Assembly: GCF_008831285.2 (NCBI RefSeq)
Contig: NC_045151.1
Coordinates: 4,275,544 to 4,339,543, forward strand
Direction: 5' to 3'
Source: Nymphaea colorata
Taxonomy: Eukaryota > Streptophyta > Magnoliopsida > Nymphaeales > Nymphaeaceae
Length of the DNA stretch: 64,000 nt
The notes under the pieces: model-generated
What the model was told of the DNA's origin: nothing
Databases searched by the model: none
Seen by the model: only the letters and a program-made list of their open reading frames with translations
Shown: piece by piece, positions 1-13,560 of the stretch
How positions within the stretch are numbered: the first letter of the stretch is position 1
How the letters are laid out: every line of letters starts with the position of its first letter
Position numbers and translations under genes: made by a program

Positions 1-3000
1 CTTGATTTCAATCGACTTATATTCATTCTTTTATAGAAGTTATAAACGGTAAACACATTATTTAATATAAGGGATCAATTGAATACTTGAATCACAAAGT
101 AATGCATAAATGTGCTTAAACATGCATGTTGAAAGTTTAGTGGAATGAAATCACAAGCTTGTAGAACATAAATTACATTTAAGTGATTTACTTGCTGTAT
201 TTTAGTTAATATAACGAGTTTCGCTTGTTATTGCATCTATAATGAATGATTTAAATGTTCAAACTAAAATTTGTATGAAAAGAAATGAAATTCAAGTCAT
301 TCGTTTGATCGCTTATCATTCCCCTAATGAGTTGAACTTGTAGTTAAGGATCTAATGAATTGAAGTCACATTCAATTAAGTATGTGTATCAAACGAATCA
401 CTTAAATCCACTCCTGTTTATACGAACAACTGATTTCAATCGCTTATTCATTCTTTATAGAAGTTATAAACGGTCAAACACATTATATTAATTATAAGGA
501 TCGATTGAATTACTTGTATCACAAAGTAATGCATAAATGTGCTTAAACATGCATGTTGAACGTTTAGTGGAATGAAATCACAAGCTTGTAGAACATAAAT
601 ACATTTAAGTGATTTACTTGCTGTATTTTAGTTAATATAACGGTTTCGCTTGTTATTGCATCTATAATGAATGATTTAAATGGTTCAAACTAAAAGTTTG
701 TATGAAAAGAAATGAAATTCAAGTCATTCGTTTGATCGCTTATCATTCCCCTAATGAGTTGAACTTGTAGTTAAGGATCTAATGAATTGAAGTCACATTC
801 AATTAAGTATGTGTGATCAAACGAATCACTTAAATCCCACTCCTGTTTATACGAACAACTGATTTCAATCGCTTATATCGCGTACTATAGATGTAACGAC
901 AAGTTGAATTCTTTCGATTAAGTACGAGGGATGAAACTATGCATAGATCCATTTTTAACTATATGAACCTGTGATTTCAATCATTTAAATCGTTCTTTAT
1001 AGAAGTAATAAACGGTAAAACACATTATGTTAACTATAAGGATCAATTGAATGACTTGAATCACAAGTAATGCATAAATGTGCTTAAACATGCATGTTGA
1101 ATGATTTAGTGGAATGAAATCACAAGCTTGTAAGAACATAAACGACATTTAAGTGATTTACTTGCTGAATTTTAGTTAATATAATGCGTTTCGCTTGTTA
1201 TTGCATCTATAATGAATGATTTAAATGGTTCAAACTAAAAGTTTGTATGAAAAGAAATGAAATTCAAGTCATTCGTTTGATCGCTTATCATTCCCCTAAT
1301 GAGTTGAACTTGTAGTTAAGGATCTAATGAATTGAAGTCACATTCAATTAAGTATGTGTGATCAAACGAATCACTTAAATCCACTCCTGTTTATACGAAC
1401 AACTGATTTCAATCGCTTATATCGCGTACTATAGATGTAACCACAAGTTGAATTCTTTCGATTAAGTACGAGGGATGAAACTAATGCATAGATCCATTTT
1501 TAACTATATGAACTGTGATTTCAATCATTTAAATCGTTCTTTATAGAAGTATAAACGGTAAAACACATTATGTTAACTATAAGGGATCAATTGAATGACT
1601 TAAATCACAAAGTAATGCATAAATGTGCTTAAACATGCATGTTGAATGATTTAGTGAATGAAATCACAAGTTGTAAGAACATAAATGACATTTAAGTGAT
1701 TTACTTGCTTATTTTAGTTAATATAATGTGTTTCGCTTGTTATTGCATCTATAATGAATGATTTAAATGGTTCAAACTAAAAGTTTGTATGAAAAGAAAT
1801 GAAATTCAAGTCATTCGTTTGATCGCTTATCATTCCCCTAATGAGTTGAACTTGTAGTTAAGGATCTAATGAATTGAAGTCACATTCAATTAAGTATGTG
1901 TGATCAAACGAATCACTTAAATCCCACTCCTGTTTATACGAACAACTGATTTCAATCGCTTATATCGCGACTATAGATGTAACGACAAGTTGAATTTTTC
2001 GATTAAGTACGAGGGATGAAACTAATGCATAGATCCATTTTTAACTATATGAACTTGTGATTTCAATCATTTAAATCGTTCTTTATAGAAGTTATAAACG
2101 GTGAAACACATTATGTTAACTATAAGGGATCAATTGAATGACTTGAATCACATGTAATGCATAAATGTGCTTAAACATGCATGTTGAATGATTTAGTGGA
2201 ATGAAATCACAAGCTTGTAAGAACATAAATGACATTTAAGTGATTTACTTGCTTATTTTAGTTAATATAATGTGTTTCGCTTGTTATTGCATCTATAATG
2301 AATGATTTAAATGGTTCAAACTAAAAGTTTGTATGAAAAGAAATGAAATTCAAGTCATTCGTTTGATCGCTTATCATTCCCCTAATGAGTTGAACTTGTA
2401 GTTAAGGATCTAATGAATTGAAGTCACATTCAATTAAGTATGTGTGATCAAACGAATCACTTATATCGTATCAACACTGTCCTGATTTTATAAGTACAAT
2501 GAACTAATGCTAGATCATTTTACTATATGAACTGTATTTCAATTCTTTATTGAAGTTATAAACGGTAAACACATTATGTTAACTATAAGGGATCAATTGA
2601 ATGACTTGAATCACAAAGTAATGCATAAATGTGCTTAAACATGCATGTTGAATGTTTAGTGGAATGAAATCACAAGCTTGTAAGAACATAAATGACATTT
2701 AAGTGATTTACTTGCTGTATTTTAGTTAATATAATGGTTTCGCTTGTTATTGCATCTATAATGAATGATTTAAATGGTTCAAACTAAAAGTTTGTATGAA
2801 AAGAAATGAAATTCAAGTCATTCGTTTGATCGCTTATCATTCCCTAATGAGTTGAACTTGTAGTTAAGGATCTAATGAATTGAAGTCACATTCAATTAAG
2901 TATGTGTGATCAAACGAATCACTTAAATCCACTCCTGTTTATACGAACAACTGATTTCAATCGCTTATATCGCGTACTATAGATGTAACACAAGTTGAAT

Positions 3001-6000
3001 TCTTTCGATTAAGTACGAGGGATGAAACTAATGCATAGATCCATTTTTAACTATATGAACTTGATTTCAATCATTTAAATCGTTCTTTATAGAAGTATAA
3101 ACGGTAAACACATTATGTTAACTATAAGGATCAATTGAATGACTTAATCACAAAGTAATGCATAAATGTGCTTAAACATGCATGTTGAATGATTTAGTGA
3201 ATGAAATCACAAGCTTGTAAGAACATAAATGACATTTAAGTGATTTACTTGCTGATTTTAGTTAATATAATGGTTTCGCTTGTTATTGCATCTATAATGA
3301 ATGATTTAAATGGTTCAAACTAAAAGTTTGTATGAAAAGAAATGAAATTCAAGTCATTCGTTTGATCGCTTATCATTCCCCTAATGAGTTGAACTTGTAG
3401 TTAAGGATCTAATGAATTGAAGTCACATTCAATTAAGTATGTGTGATCAAACGAATCACTTAAATCCACTCCTGTTTATACGAACAACTGATTTCAATCG
3501 CTTATATCGCGTACTATAGATGTAACACAAGTTGAATTCTTTCGATTAAGTACGAGGGATGAAACTAATGCATAGATCCATTTTTAACTATATGAACTTG
3601 TATTTCAATCATTTAAATCGTTCTTTATAGAAGTTATAAACGGTAAACACATTATGTTAACTATAAGGATCAATTGAATGACTTGAATCACAAAGTAATC
3701 ATAAATGTGCTTAAACATGCATGTTGAATGTTTAGTGGAATGAAATCACAAGCTTGTAAGAACATAAATGACATTTAAGTGATTTACTTGCTGTATTTTA
3801 GTTAATATAATGGTTTCGCTTGTTATTGCATCTATAATGAATGATTTAAATGGTTCAAACTAAAAGTTTGTATGAAAAGAAATGAAATTCAAGTCATTCG
3901 TTTGATCGCTTATCATTCCCCTAATGAGTTGAACTTGTAGTTAAGGATCTAATGAATTGAAGTCACATTCAATTAAGTATGTGTGATCAAACGAATCACT
4001 TAAATCCCACTCCTGTTTATACGAACAACTGATTTCAATCGCTTATATCGCGACTATAGATGTAACGACAAGTTGAATTTTTCGATTAAGTACGAGGGAT
4101 GAAACTAATGCATAGATCCATTTTTAACTATATGAACTTGTATTTCAATCATTTAAATCGTTCTTTGTAGAAGTTATAAACGGTGAAACACATTATGTTA
4201 ACTATAAGGGATCAATTGAATGACTTAATCACAAAGTAACACATAAATGTGTTTAAACATGCATGTTGAATGTTTAGTGGAATGAAATCACAAGCTTGTA
4301 AGAACATAAACGACATTTAAGTGATTTACTTGCTGAATTTTAGTTAATATAATGGTTTCGCTTGTTATTGCATCTATAATGAATGATTTAAATGGTTCAA
4401 ACTAAAAGTTTGTATGAAAAGAAATGAAATTCAAGTCATTCGTTTGATCGCTTATCATTCCCCTAATGAGTTGAACTTGTAGTTAAGATCTAATGAATTG
4501 AAGTCACATTCAATTAAGTATGTGTGATCAAACGAATCACTTAAATCCACTCCTGTTTATACGAACAACTGATTTCAATCGCTTATATCGCGTACTATAG
4601 ATGTAACCACAAGTTGAATTCTTTCGATTAAGTACGAGGGATGAAACTAATGCATAGATCCATTTTTAACTATATGAACTTGTATTTCAATCATTTAAAT
4701 CGTTCTTTATAGAAGTTATAAACGGTAAACACATTATGTTAACTATAAGGATCAATTGAATGACTTGAATCACAAAGTAATGCATAAATGTGCTTAAACA
4801 TGCATGTTGAATGTTTAGTGAATGAAATCACAAGCTTGTAAGAACATAAATGACATTTAAGTGATTTACTTGCTGTATTTTAGTTAATATAATGGTTTCG
4901 CTTGTTATTGCATCTATAATGAATGATTTAAATGGTTCAAACTAAAAGTTTGTATGAAAAGAAATGAAATTCAAGTCATTCGTTTGATCGCTTATCATTC
5001 CCCTAATGAGTTGAACTTGTAGTTAAGGATCTAATGAATTGAAGTCACATTCAATTAAGTATGTGTGATCAAACGAATCACTTAAATCCCACTCCTGTTT
5101 ATACGAACAACTGATTTCAATCGCTTATATCGCGTACTATAGATGTAACACAAGTTGAATTCTTTCGATTAAGTACGAGGGATGAAACTAATGCATAGAT
5201 CCATTTTTAACTATATGAACTTGTATTTCAATCATTTAAATCGTTCTTTATAGAAGTTATAAACGGTAAACACATTATGTTAACTATAAGGGATCAATTG
5301 AATGACTTGAATCACAAAGTAATGCATAAATGTGCTTAAACATGCATGTTGAATGGTTTAGTGGAATGAAATCACAAGCTTGTAAGAACATAAATGACAT
5401 TTAAGTGATTTACTTGCTGTATTTTAGTTAATATAATGGTTTCGCTTGTTATTGCATCTATAATGAATGATTTAAATGGTTCAAACTAAAAGTTTGTATG
5501 AAAAGAAATGAAATTCAAGTCATTCGTTTGATCGCTTATCATTCCCCTAATGAGTTGAACTTGTAGTTAAGGATCTAATGAATTGAAGTCACATTCAATT
5601 AAGTATGTGTGATCAAACGAATCACTTAAATCCCACTCCTGTTTATACGAACAACTGATTTCAATCGCTTATATCGCGTACTATAGATGTAACCACAAGT
5701 TGAATTCTTTCGATTAAGTACGAGGGATGAAACTAATGCATAGATCCATTTTTAACTATATGAACTTGTAATTTCAATCATTTAAATCGTTCTTTATAGA
5801 AGTTATAAACGGTAAACACATTATGTTAACTATAAGGGATCAATTGAATGACTTGAATCACAAAGTAATCATAAATGTGCTTAAACATGCATGTTGAATG
5901 TTTAGTGGAATGAAATCACAAGCTTGTAAGAACATAAATGACATTTAAGTGATTTACTTGCTGATTTTAGTTAATATAATGGTTTCGCTTGTTATTGCAT

Positions 6001-9000
6001 CTATAATGAATGATTTAAATGGTTCAAACTAAAAGTTTGTATGAAAAGAAATGAAATTCAAGTCATTCGTTTGATCGCTTATCATTCCCCTAATGAGTTG
6101 AACTTGTAGTTAAGGATCTAATGAATTGAAGTCACATTCAATTAAGTATGTGTGATCAAACGAATCACTTAAATCCCACTCCTGTTTATACGAACAACTG
6201 ATTTCAATCGCTTATATCGCGTACTATAGATGTAACACAAGTTGAATTCTTTCGATTAAGTACGAGGGATGAAACTAATGCATAGATCCATTTTTAACTA
6301 TATGAACTTGTAATTTCAATCATTTAAATCGTTCTTTGTAGAAGTTATAAACGGTGAAACACATTATGTTAACTATAAGGGATCAATTGAATGACTTAAA
6401 TCACAAAGTAACATAAATGTGTTAAACATGCATGTTGAATGTTTAGTGGAATGAAATCACAAGCTTGTAAGAACATAAACGACATTTAAGTGATTTACTT
6501 GCTGAATTTTAGTTAATATAATGGTTTCGCTTGTTATTGCATCTATAATGAATGATTTAAATGGTTCAAACTAAAAGTTTGTATGAAAAGAAATGAAATT
6601 CAAGTCATTCGTTTGATCGCTTATCATTCCCCTAATGAGTTGAACTTGTAGTTAAGGATCTAATGAATTGAAGTCACATTCAATTAAGTATGTGTGATCA
6701 AACGAATCACTTAAATCCCACTCCTGTTTATACGAACAACTGATTTCAATCGCTTATATCGCGTACTATAGATGTAACACAAGTTGAATTCTTTCGATTA
6801 AGTACGAGGGATGAAACTAATGCATAGATCCATTTTTAACTATATGAACTTGTAATTTCAATCATTTAAATCGTTCTTTATAGAAGTTATAAACGGTAAA
6901 CACATTATGTTAACTATAAGGATCAATTGAATGACTTGAATCACAAAGTAATGCATAAATGTGCTTAAACATGCATGTTGAATGTTTAGTGGAATGAAAT
7001 CACAAGCTTGTAAGAACATAAATGACATTTAAGTGATTTACTTGCTGAATTTTAGTTAATATAATGGTTTCGCTTGTTATTGCATCTATAATGAATGATT
7101 TAAATGGTTCAAACTAAAAGTTTGTATGAAAAGAAATGAAATTCAAGTCATTCGTTTGATCGCTTATCATTCCCCTAATGAGTTGAACTTGTAGTTAAGG
7201 ATCTAATGAATTGAAGTCACATTCAATTAAGTATGTGTGATCAAACGAATCACTTAAATCCACTCCTGTTTATACGAACAACTGATTTCAATCGCTTATA
7301 TCGCGAACTATAGATGTAACGACAAGTTGAATTTTTCGATTAAGTACGAGGGATGAAACTAATGCATAGATCCCATTTTTAACTATATGAACTTGTAATT
7401 TCAATCATTTAAATCGTTCTTTGTAGAAGTTATAAACGGTGAAACACATTATGTTAACTATAAGGGATCAATTGAATGACTTAAATCACAAAGTAACACA
7501 TAAATGTGTTTAAACATGCATGTTGAATGTTTAGTGGAATGAAATCACAAGCTTGTAAGAACATAAACGACATTTAAGTGATTTACTTGCTGATTTTAGT
7601 TAATATAATGCGTTTCGCTTGTTATTGCATCTATAATGAATGATTTAAATGGTTCAAACTAAAAGTTTGTATGAAAAGAAATGAAATTCAAGTCATTCGT
7701 TTGATCGCTTATCATTCCCTAATGAGTTGAACTTGTAGTTAAGGATCTAATGAATTGAAGTCACATTCAATTAAGTATGTGTGATCAAACGAATCACTTA
7801 AATCCCACTCCTGTTTATACGAACAACTGATTTCAATCGCTTATATCGCGTACTATAGATGTAACGACAAGTTGAATTCTTTCGATTAAGTACGAGGGAT
7901 GAAACTAGTGCATAGATCCATTTTTAACTATATGAACTGTGATTTCAATCATTTAAATCGTTCTTTATAGAAGTAATAAACGGTAAAACACATTATGTTA
8001 ACTATAAGGATCAATTGAATGACTTAAATCACAAAGTAATGCATAAATGTGCTTAAACATGCATGTTGAATGATTTAGTGGAATGAAATCACAAGCTTGT
8101 AAGAACATAAACGACATTTAAGTGATTTACTTGCTGAATTTTAGTTAATATAATGGTTTCGCTTGTTATTGCATCTATAATGAATGATTTAAATGGTTCA
8201 AACTAAAAGTTTGTATGAAAAGAAATGAAATTCAAGTCATTCGTTTGATCGCTTATCATTCCCCTAATGAGTTGAACTTGTAGTTAAGGATCTAATGAAT
8301 TGAAGTCACATTCAATTAAGTATGTGTGATCAAACGAATCACTTAAATCCCACTCCTGTTTATACGAACAACTGATTTCAATCGCTTATATCGCGTACTA
8401 TAGATGTAACACAAGTTGAATTCTTTCGATTAAGTACGAGGGATGAAACTAATGCATAGATCCATTTTTAACTATATGAACTTGTATTTCAATCATTTAA
8501 ATCGTTCTTTATAGAAGTTATAAACGGTAAACACATTATGTTAACTATAAGGATCAATTGAATGACTTGAATCACAAAGTAATGCATAAATGTGCTTAAA
8601 CATGCATGTTGAATGGTTTAGTGAATGAAATCACAAGCTTGTAAGAACATAAATGACATTTAAGTGATTTACTTGCTGATTTTAGTTAATATAATGGTTT
8701 CGCTTGTTATTGCATCTATAATGAATGATTTAAATGGTTCAAACTAAAAGTTTGTATGAAAAGAAATGAAATTCAAGTCATTCGTTTGATCGCTTATCAT
8801 TCCCCTAATGAGTTGAACTTGTAGTTAAGGATCTAATGAATTGAAGTCACATTCAATTAAGTATGTGTGATCAAACGAATCACTTAAATCCACTCCTGTT
8901 TATACGAACAACTGATTTCAATCGCTTATATCGCGAACTATAGATGTAACGACAAGTTGAATTATTTCGATTAAGTACGAGGGATGAAACTAATGCATAG

Positions 9001-12000
9001 ATCCATTTTTAACTATATGAACTTGTAATTTCAATCATTTAAATCGTTCTTTGTAGAAGTTATAAACGGTGAAACACATTATGTTAACTATAAGGATCAA
9101 TTGAATGACTTAAATCACAAAGTACACATAAATGTGTTTAAACATGCATGTTGAATGGTTTAGTGGAATGAAATCACAAGCTTGTAAGAACATAAACGAC
9201 ATTTAAGTGATTTACTTGCTGATTTTAGTTAATATAATGCGTTTCGCTTGTTATTGCATCTATAATGAATGATTTAAATGGTTCAAACTAAAAGTTTGTA
9301 TGAAAAGAAATGAAATTCAAGTCATTCGTTTGATCGCTTATCATTCCCCTAATGAGTTGAACTTGTAGTTAAGGATCTAATGAATTGAAGTCACATTCAA
9401 TTAAGTATGTGTGATCAAACGAATCACTTAAATCCCACTCCTGTTTATACGAACAACTGATTTCAATCGCTTATATCGCGTACTATAGATGTAACGACAA
9501 GTTGAATTCTTTCGATTAAGTACAGGGATGAAACTATGCATAGATCCATTTTTAACTATATGAACTGTGATTTCAATCATTTAAATCGTTCTTTATAGAA
9601 GTATAAACGGTAAACACATTATGTTAACTATAAGGATCAATTGAATGACTTAAATCACAAAGTAATGCATAAATGTGCTTAAACATGCATGTTGAATGAT
9701 TTAGTGGAATGAAATCACAAGCTTGTAAGAACATAAACGACATTTAAGTGATTTACTTGCTGAATTTTAGTTAATATAATGGTTTCGCTTGTTATTGCAT
9801 CTATAATGAATGATTTAAATGGTTCAAACTAAAAGTTTGTATGAAAAGAAATGAAATTCAAGTCATTCGTTTGATCGCTTATCATTCCCCTAATGAGTTG
9901 AACTTGTAGTTAAGGATCTAATGAATTGAAGTCACATTCAATTAAGTATGTGTGATCAAACGAATCACTTAAATCCCACTCCTGTTTATACGAACAACTG
10001 ATTTCAATCGCTTATATCGCGTACTATAGATGTAACACAAGTTGAATTCTTTCGATTAAGTACGAGGGATGAAACTAATGCATAGATCACATTTTTAACT
10101 ATATGAACTGTGATTTCAATCATTTAAATCGTTCTTTATAGAAGTATAAACGGTAAAACACATTATGTTAACTATAAGGATCAATTGAATGACTTAAATC
10201 ACAAAGTAATGCATAAATGTGCTTAAACATGCATGTTGAATGATTTAGTGAATGAAATCACAAGTTGTAAGAACATAAATGACATTTAAGTGATTTACTT
10301 GCTTATTTTAGTTAATATAATGTGTTTCGCTTGTTATTGCATCTATAATGAATGATTTAAATGGTTCAAACTAAAAGTTTGTATGAAAAGAAATGAAATT
10401 CAAGTCATTCGTTTGATCGCTTATCATTCCCCTAATGAGTTGAACTTGTAGTTAAGGATCTAATGAATTGAAGTCACATTCAATTAAGTATGTGTGATCA
10501 AACGAATCACTTAAATCCCACTCCTGTTTATACGAACAACTGATTTCAATCGCTTATATCGCGTACTATAGATGTAACCACAAGTTGAATTCTTTCGATT
10601 AAGTACGAGGGATGAAACTAATGCATAGATCCATTTTTAACTATATGAACTTGTATTTCAATCATTTAAATCGTTCTTTATAGAAGTTATAAACGGTAAA
10701 CACATTATGTTAACTATAAGGGATCAATTGAATGACTTGAATCACAAAGTAATGCATAAATGTGCTTAAACATGCATGTTGAATGTTTAGTGGAATGAAA
10801 TCACAAGCTTGTAAGAACATAAATGACATTTAAGTGATTTACTTGCTGTATTTTAGTTAATATAATGGTTTCGCTTGTTATTGCATCTATAATGAATGAT
10901 TTAAATGGTTCAAACTAAAAGTTTGTATGAAAAGAAATGAAATTCAAGTCATTCGTTTGATCGCTTATCATTCCCCTAATGAGTTGAACTTGTAGTTAAG
11001 GATCTAATGAATTGAAGTCACATTCAATTAAGTATGTGTGATCAAACGAATCACTTAAATCCACTCCTGTTTATACGAACAACTGATTTCAATCGCTTAT
11101 ATCGCGACTATAGATGTAACGACAAGTTGAATTATTTCGATTAAGTACGAGGGATGAAACTAATGCATAGATCCCATTTTTAACTATATGAACTTGTAAT
11201 TTCAATCATTTAAATCGTTCTTTGTAGAAGTTATAAACGGTGAAACACATTATGTTAACTATAAGGGATCAATTGAATGACTTAAATCACAAAGTAACAC
11301 ATAAATGTGTTTAAACATGCATGTTGAATGGTTTAGTGGAATGAAATCACAAGCTTGTAAGAACATAAATGACATTTAAGTGATTTACTTGCTGTATTTT
11401 AGTTAATATAATGTGTTTCGCTTGTTATTGCATCTATAATGAATGATTTAAATGGTTCAAACTAAAAGTTTGTATGAAAAGAAATGAAATTCAAGTCATT
11501 CGTTTGATCGCTTATCATTCCCCTAATGAGTTGAACTTGTAGTTAAGGATCTAATGAATTGAAGTCACATTCAATTAAGTATGTGTGATCAAACGAATCA
11601 CTTAAATCCCACTCCTGTTTATACGAACAACTGATTTCAATCGCTTATATCGCGTACTATAGATGTAACGACAAGTTGAATTCTTTCGATTAAGTACAGG
11701 ATGAAACTAGTGCATAGATCCATTTTTAACTATATGAACTTGTGATTTCAATCATTTAAATCGTTCTTTATAGAAGTTATAAACGGTCAAACACATTATG
11801 TTAACTATAAGGGATCAATTGAATGACTTGAATCACAAAGTAATGCATAAATGTGCTTAAACATGCATGTTGAATGATTTAGTGGAATGAAATCACAAGC
11901 TTGTAAGAACATAAATGACATTTAAGTGATTTACTTGCTGTATTTTAGTTAATATAATGTGTTTCGCTTGTTATTGCATCTATAATGAATGATTTAAATG

Positions 12001-13560
12001 GTTCAAACTAAAAGTTTGTATGAAAAGAAATGAAATTCAAGTCATTCGTTTGATCGCTTATCATTCCCCTAATGAGTTGAACTTGTAGTTAAGGATCTAA
12101 TGAATTGAAGTCACATTCAATTAAGTATGTGTGATCAAACGAATCACTTAAATCCCACTCCTGTTTATACGAACAACTGATTTCAATCGCTTATATCGCG
12201 TACTATACATGTAACCACAAGGAATTCTTTCGATTAAGTACGAGGGATGAAACTAGTGCATAGATCCATTTTTAACTATATGAACTTGTGATTTCAATCG
12301 TTTAAATCGTTCTTTATAGAAGTTATAAACGGTGAAACACATTATGTTAACTATAAGGGATCAATTGAATGACTTGAATCACATATAATGCATAAATGTG
12401 TTAAACATGCATGTTGAATGATTTAGTGGAATGAAATCAGAAGCTTTAAGAACATAAATGACATTTAAGTGATTTACTTGCTTTATTTTAGTTAATATAA
12501 TGTGTTTCGCTTGTTATTGCATCTATAATGAATGTTTAAATGGTTCAAACTAAAAGTTTGTATGAAAAGAAATGAAATTCAAGTCATTCGTTTGATCGCT
12601 TATCATTCCCTAATGAGTTGAACTTGTAGTTAAGGATCTGATGAATTGAAGTCACATTCAATTAAGTATGTGTGATCAAACGAATCACTTAAATCGCACT
12701 CCTGTTTATATGAACAACTGATTTCAATCGCTTATACGCGTACTATAGATGTAACCACGAGTTGAATTCTTTCGATTAAGTACGATGGATGAAACTAATG
12801 CATAGATACCATTTTTAACTATATGAACTTGTAATTTCAATCATTTATATCATTCTTTATAGAAGTTATAAACGGTCAAACACATTATGTTAACTATAAG
12901 GGATCAATTGAATTACTTGAATCACAAAGTAATGCATAAATGTGCTTAAACATGCATGTTGAACGGTTTAGTGGAATGAAATCACAAGCTTGTAAGAACA
13001 TAAATGACATTTAAGTGATTTACTTGCTGTATTTTAGTTAATATAACGAGGTTTCGCTTGTTATTTCATCTATAATGAATGATTTAAATGGTTCAAACTT
13101 AAAGTTTGTATGAAAAGAAATGAAATTCAAGTCATTCGTTTGATCGCTTATCATTCCCCTAATGAGTTGAACTTGTAGTTAAGGATCTAATGAATTTAAG
13201 TCACATTCAATTAAGTATGTGTAATCAAACGAATCACTTAAATCCCACTCCTGTTTATACGAACAACTGATTTCAATCGCTTATATCGCGTACTATAGAT
13301 GTAACCAGAAGTTGAATTCTTTTGATTAAGTACGAGGGATGAAACTAGTGTATAGATCCTATTTTTAACTATATGAACTTGTGATTTCAATCGTTTAAAT
13401 CATTCTTTATAGAAGTTATAATCAGTGAAACACATTATGTTAACTATAAGGGATCAATTGAATGACTTGAATCACAAAGTAATGCATAAATGTGCTTAAA
13501 CATGCATGTTGAATGATTTAGTGGAATGAAATCACAAGCTTGTAAGAACGTAAATGACAA
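1..13560. repeat. Satellite array of ~25 units of ~543 bp
   Basis: Tandem array read by eye from the anchor tttcgcttgttattgcatct, which recurs at about 218, 644, 1189, 1731, 2275, 2748, 3273, 3813, 4355, 4895, 5439, 5982, 6524, 7068, 7612, 8155, 8697, 9242, 9782, 10324, 10868, 11414, 11961, 12505 and 13051. Spacing is mostly 540-547 bp; the units ending at 644 (~426), 2748 (~473) and 3273 (~525) are shorter. Each unit mixes forward and reverse-complement copies of a ~115-bp monomer, whose hallmark is gattgaaatcacaagtt or its complement. About 215 bp downstream of the anchor is nearly invariant, while the rest carries many 1-2 base indels. The window starts inside the array, so its true length is unknown. 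The last two or three units are more diverged, as expected at an array edge. No coding potential was seen. Confidence 0.95.

Noticed and set aside
1-13560. CRISPR-like regular spacing
   Set aside because: Units are ~543 bp, fully repeated with no unique spacers, in a plant genome; this is satellite DNA.
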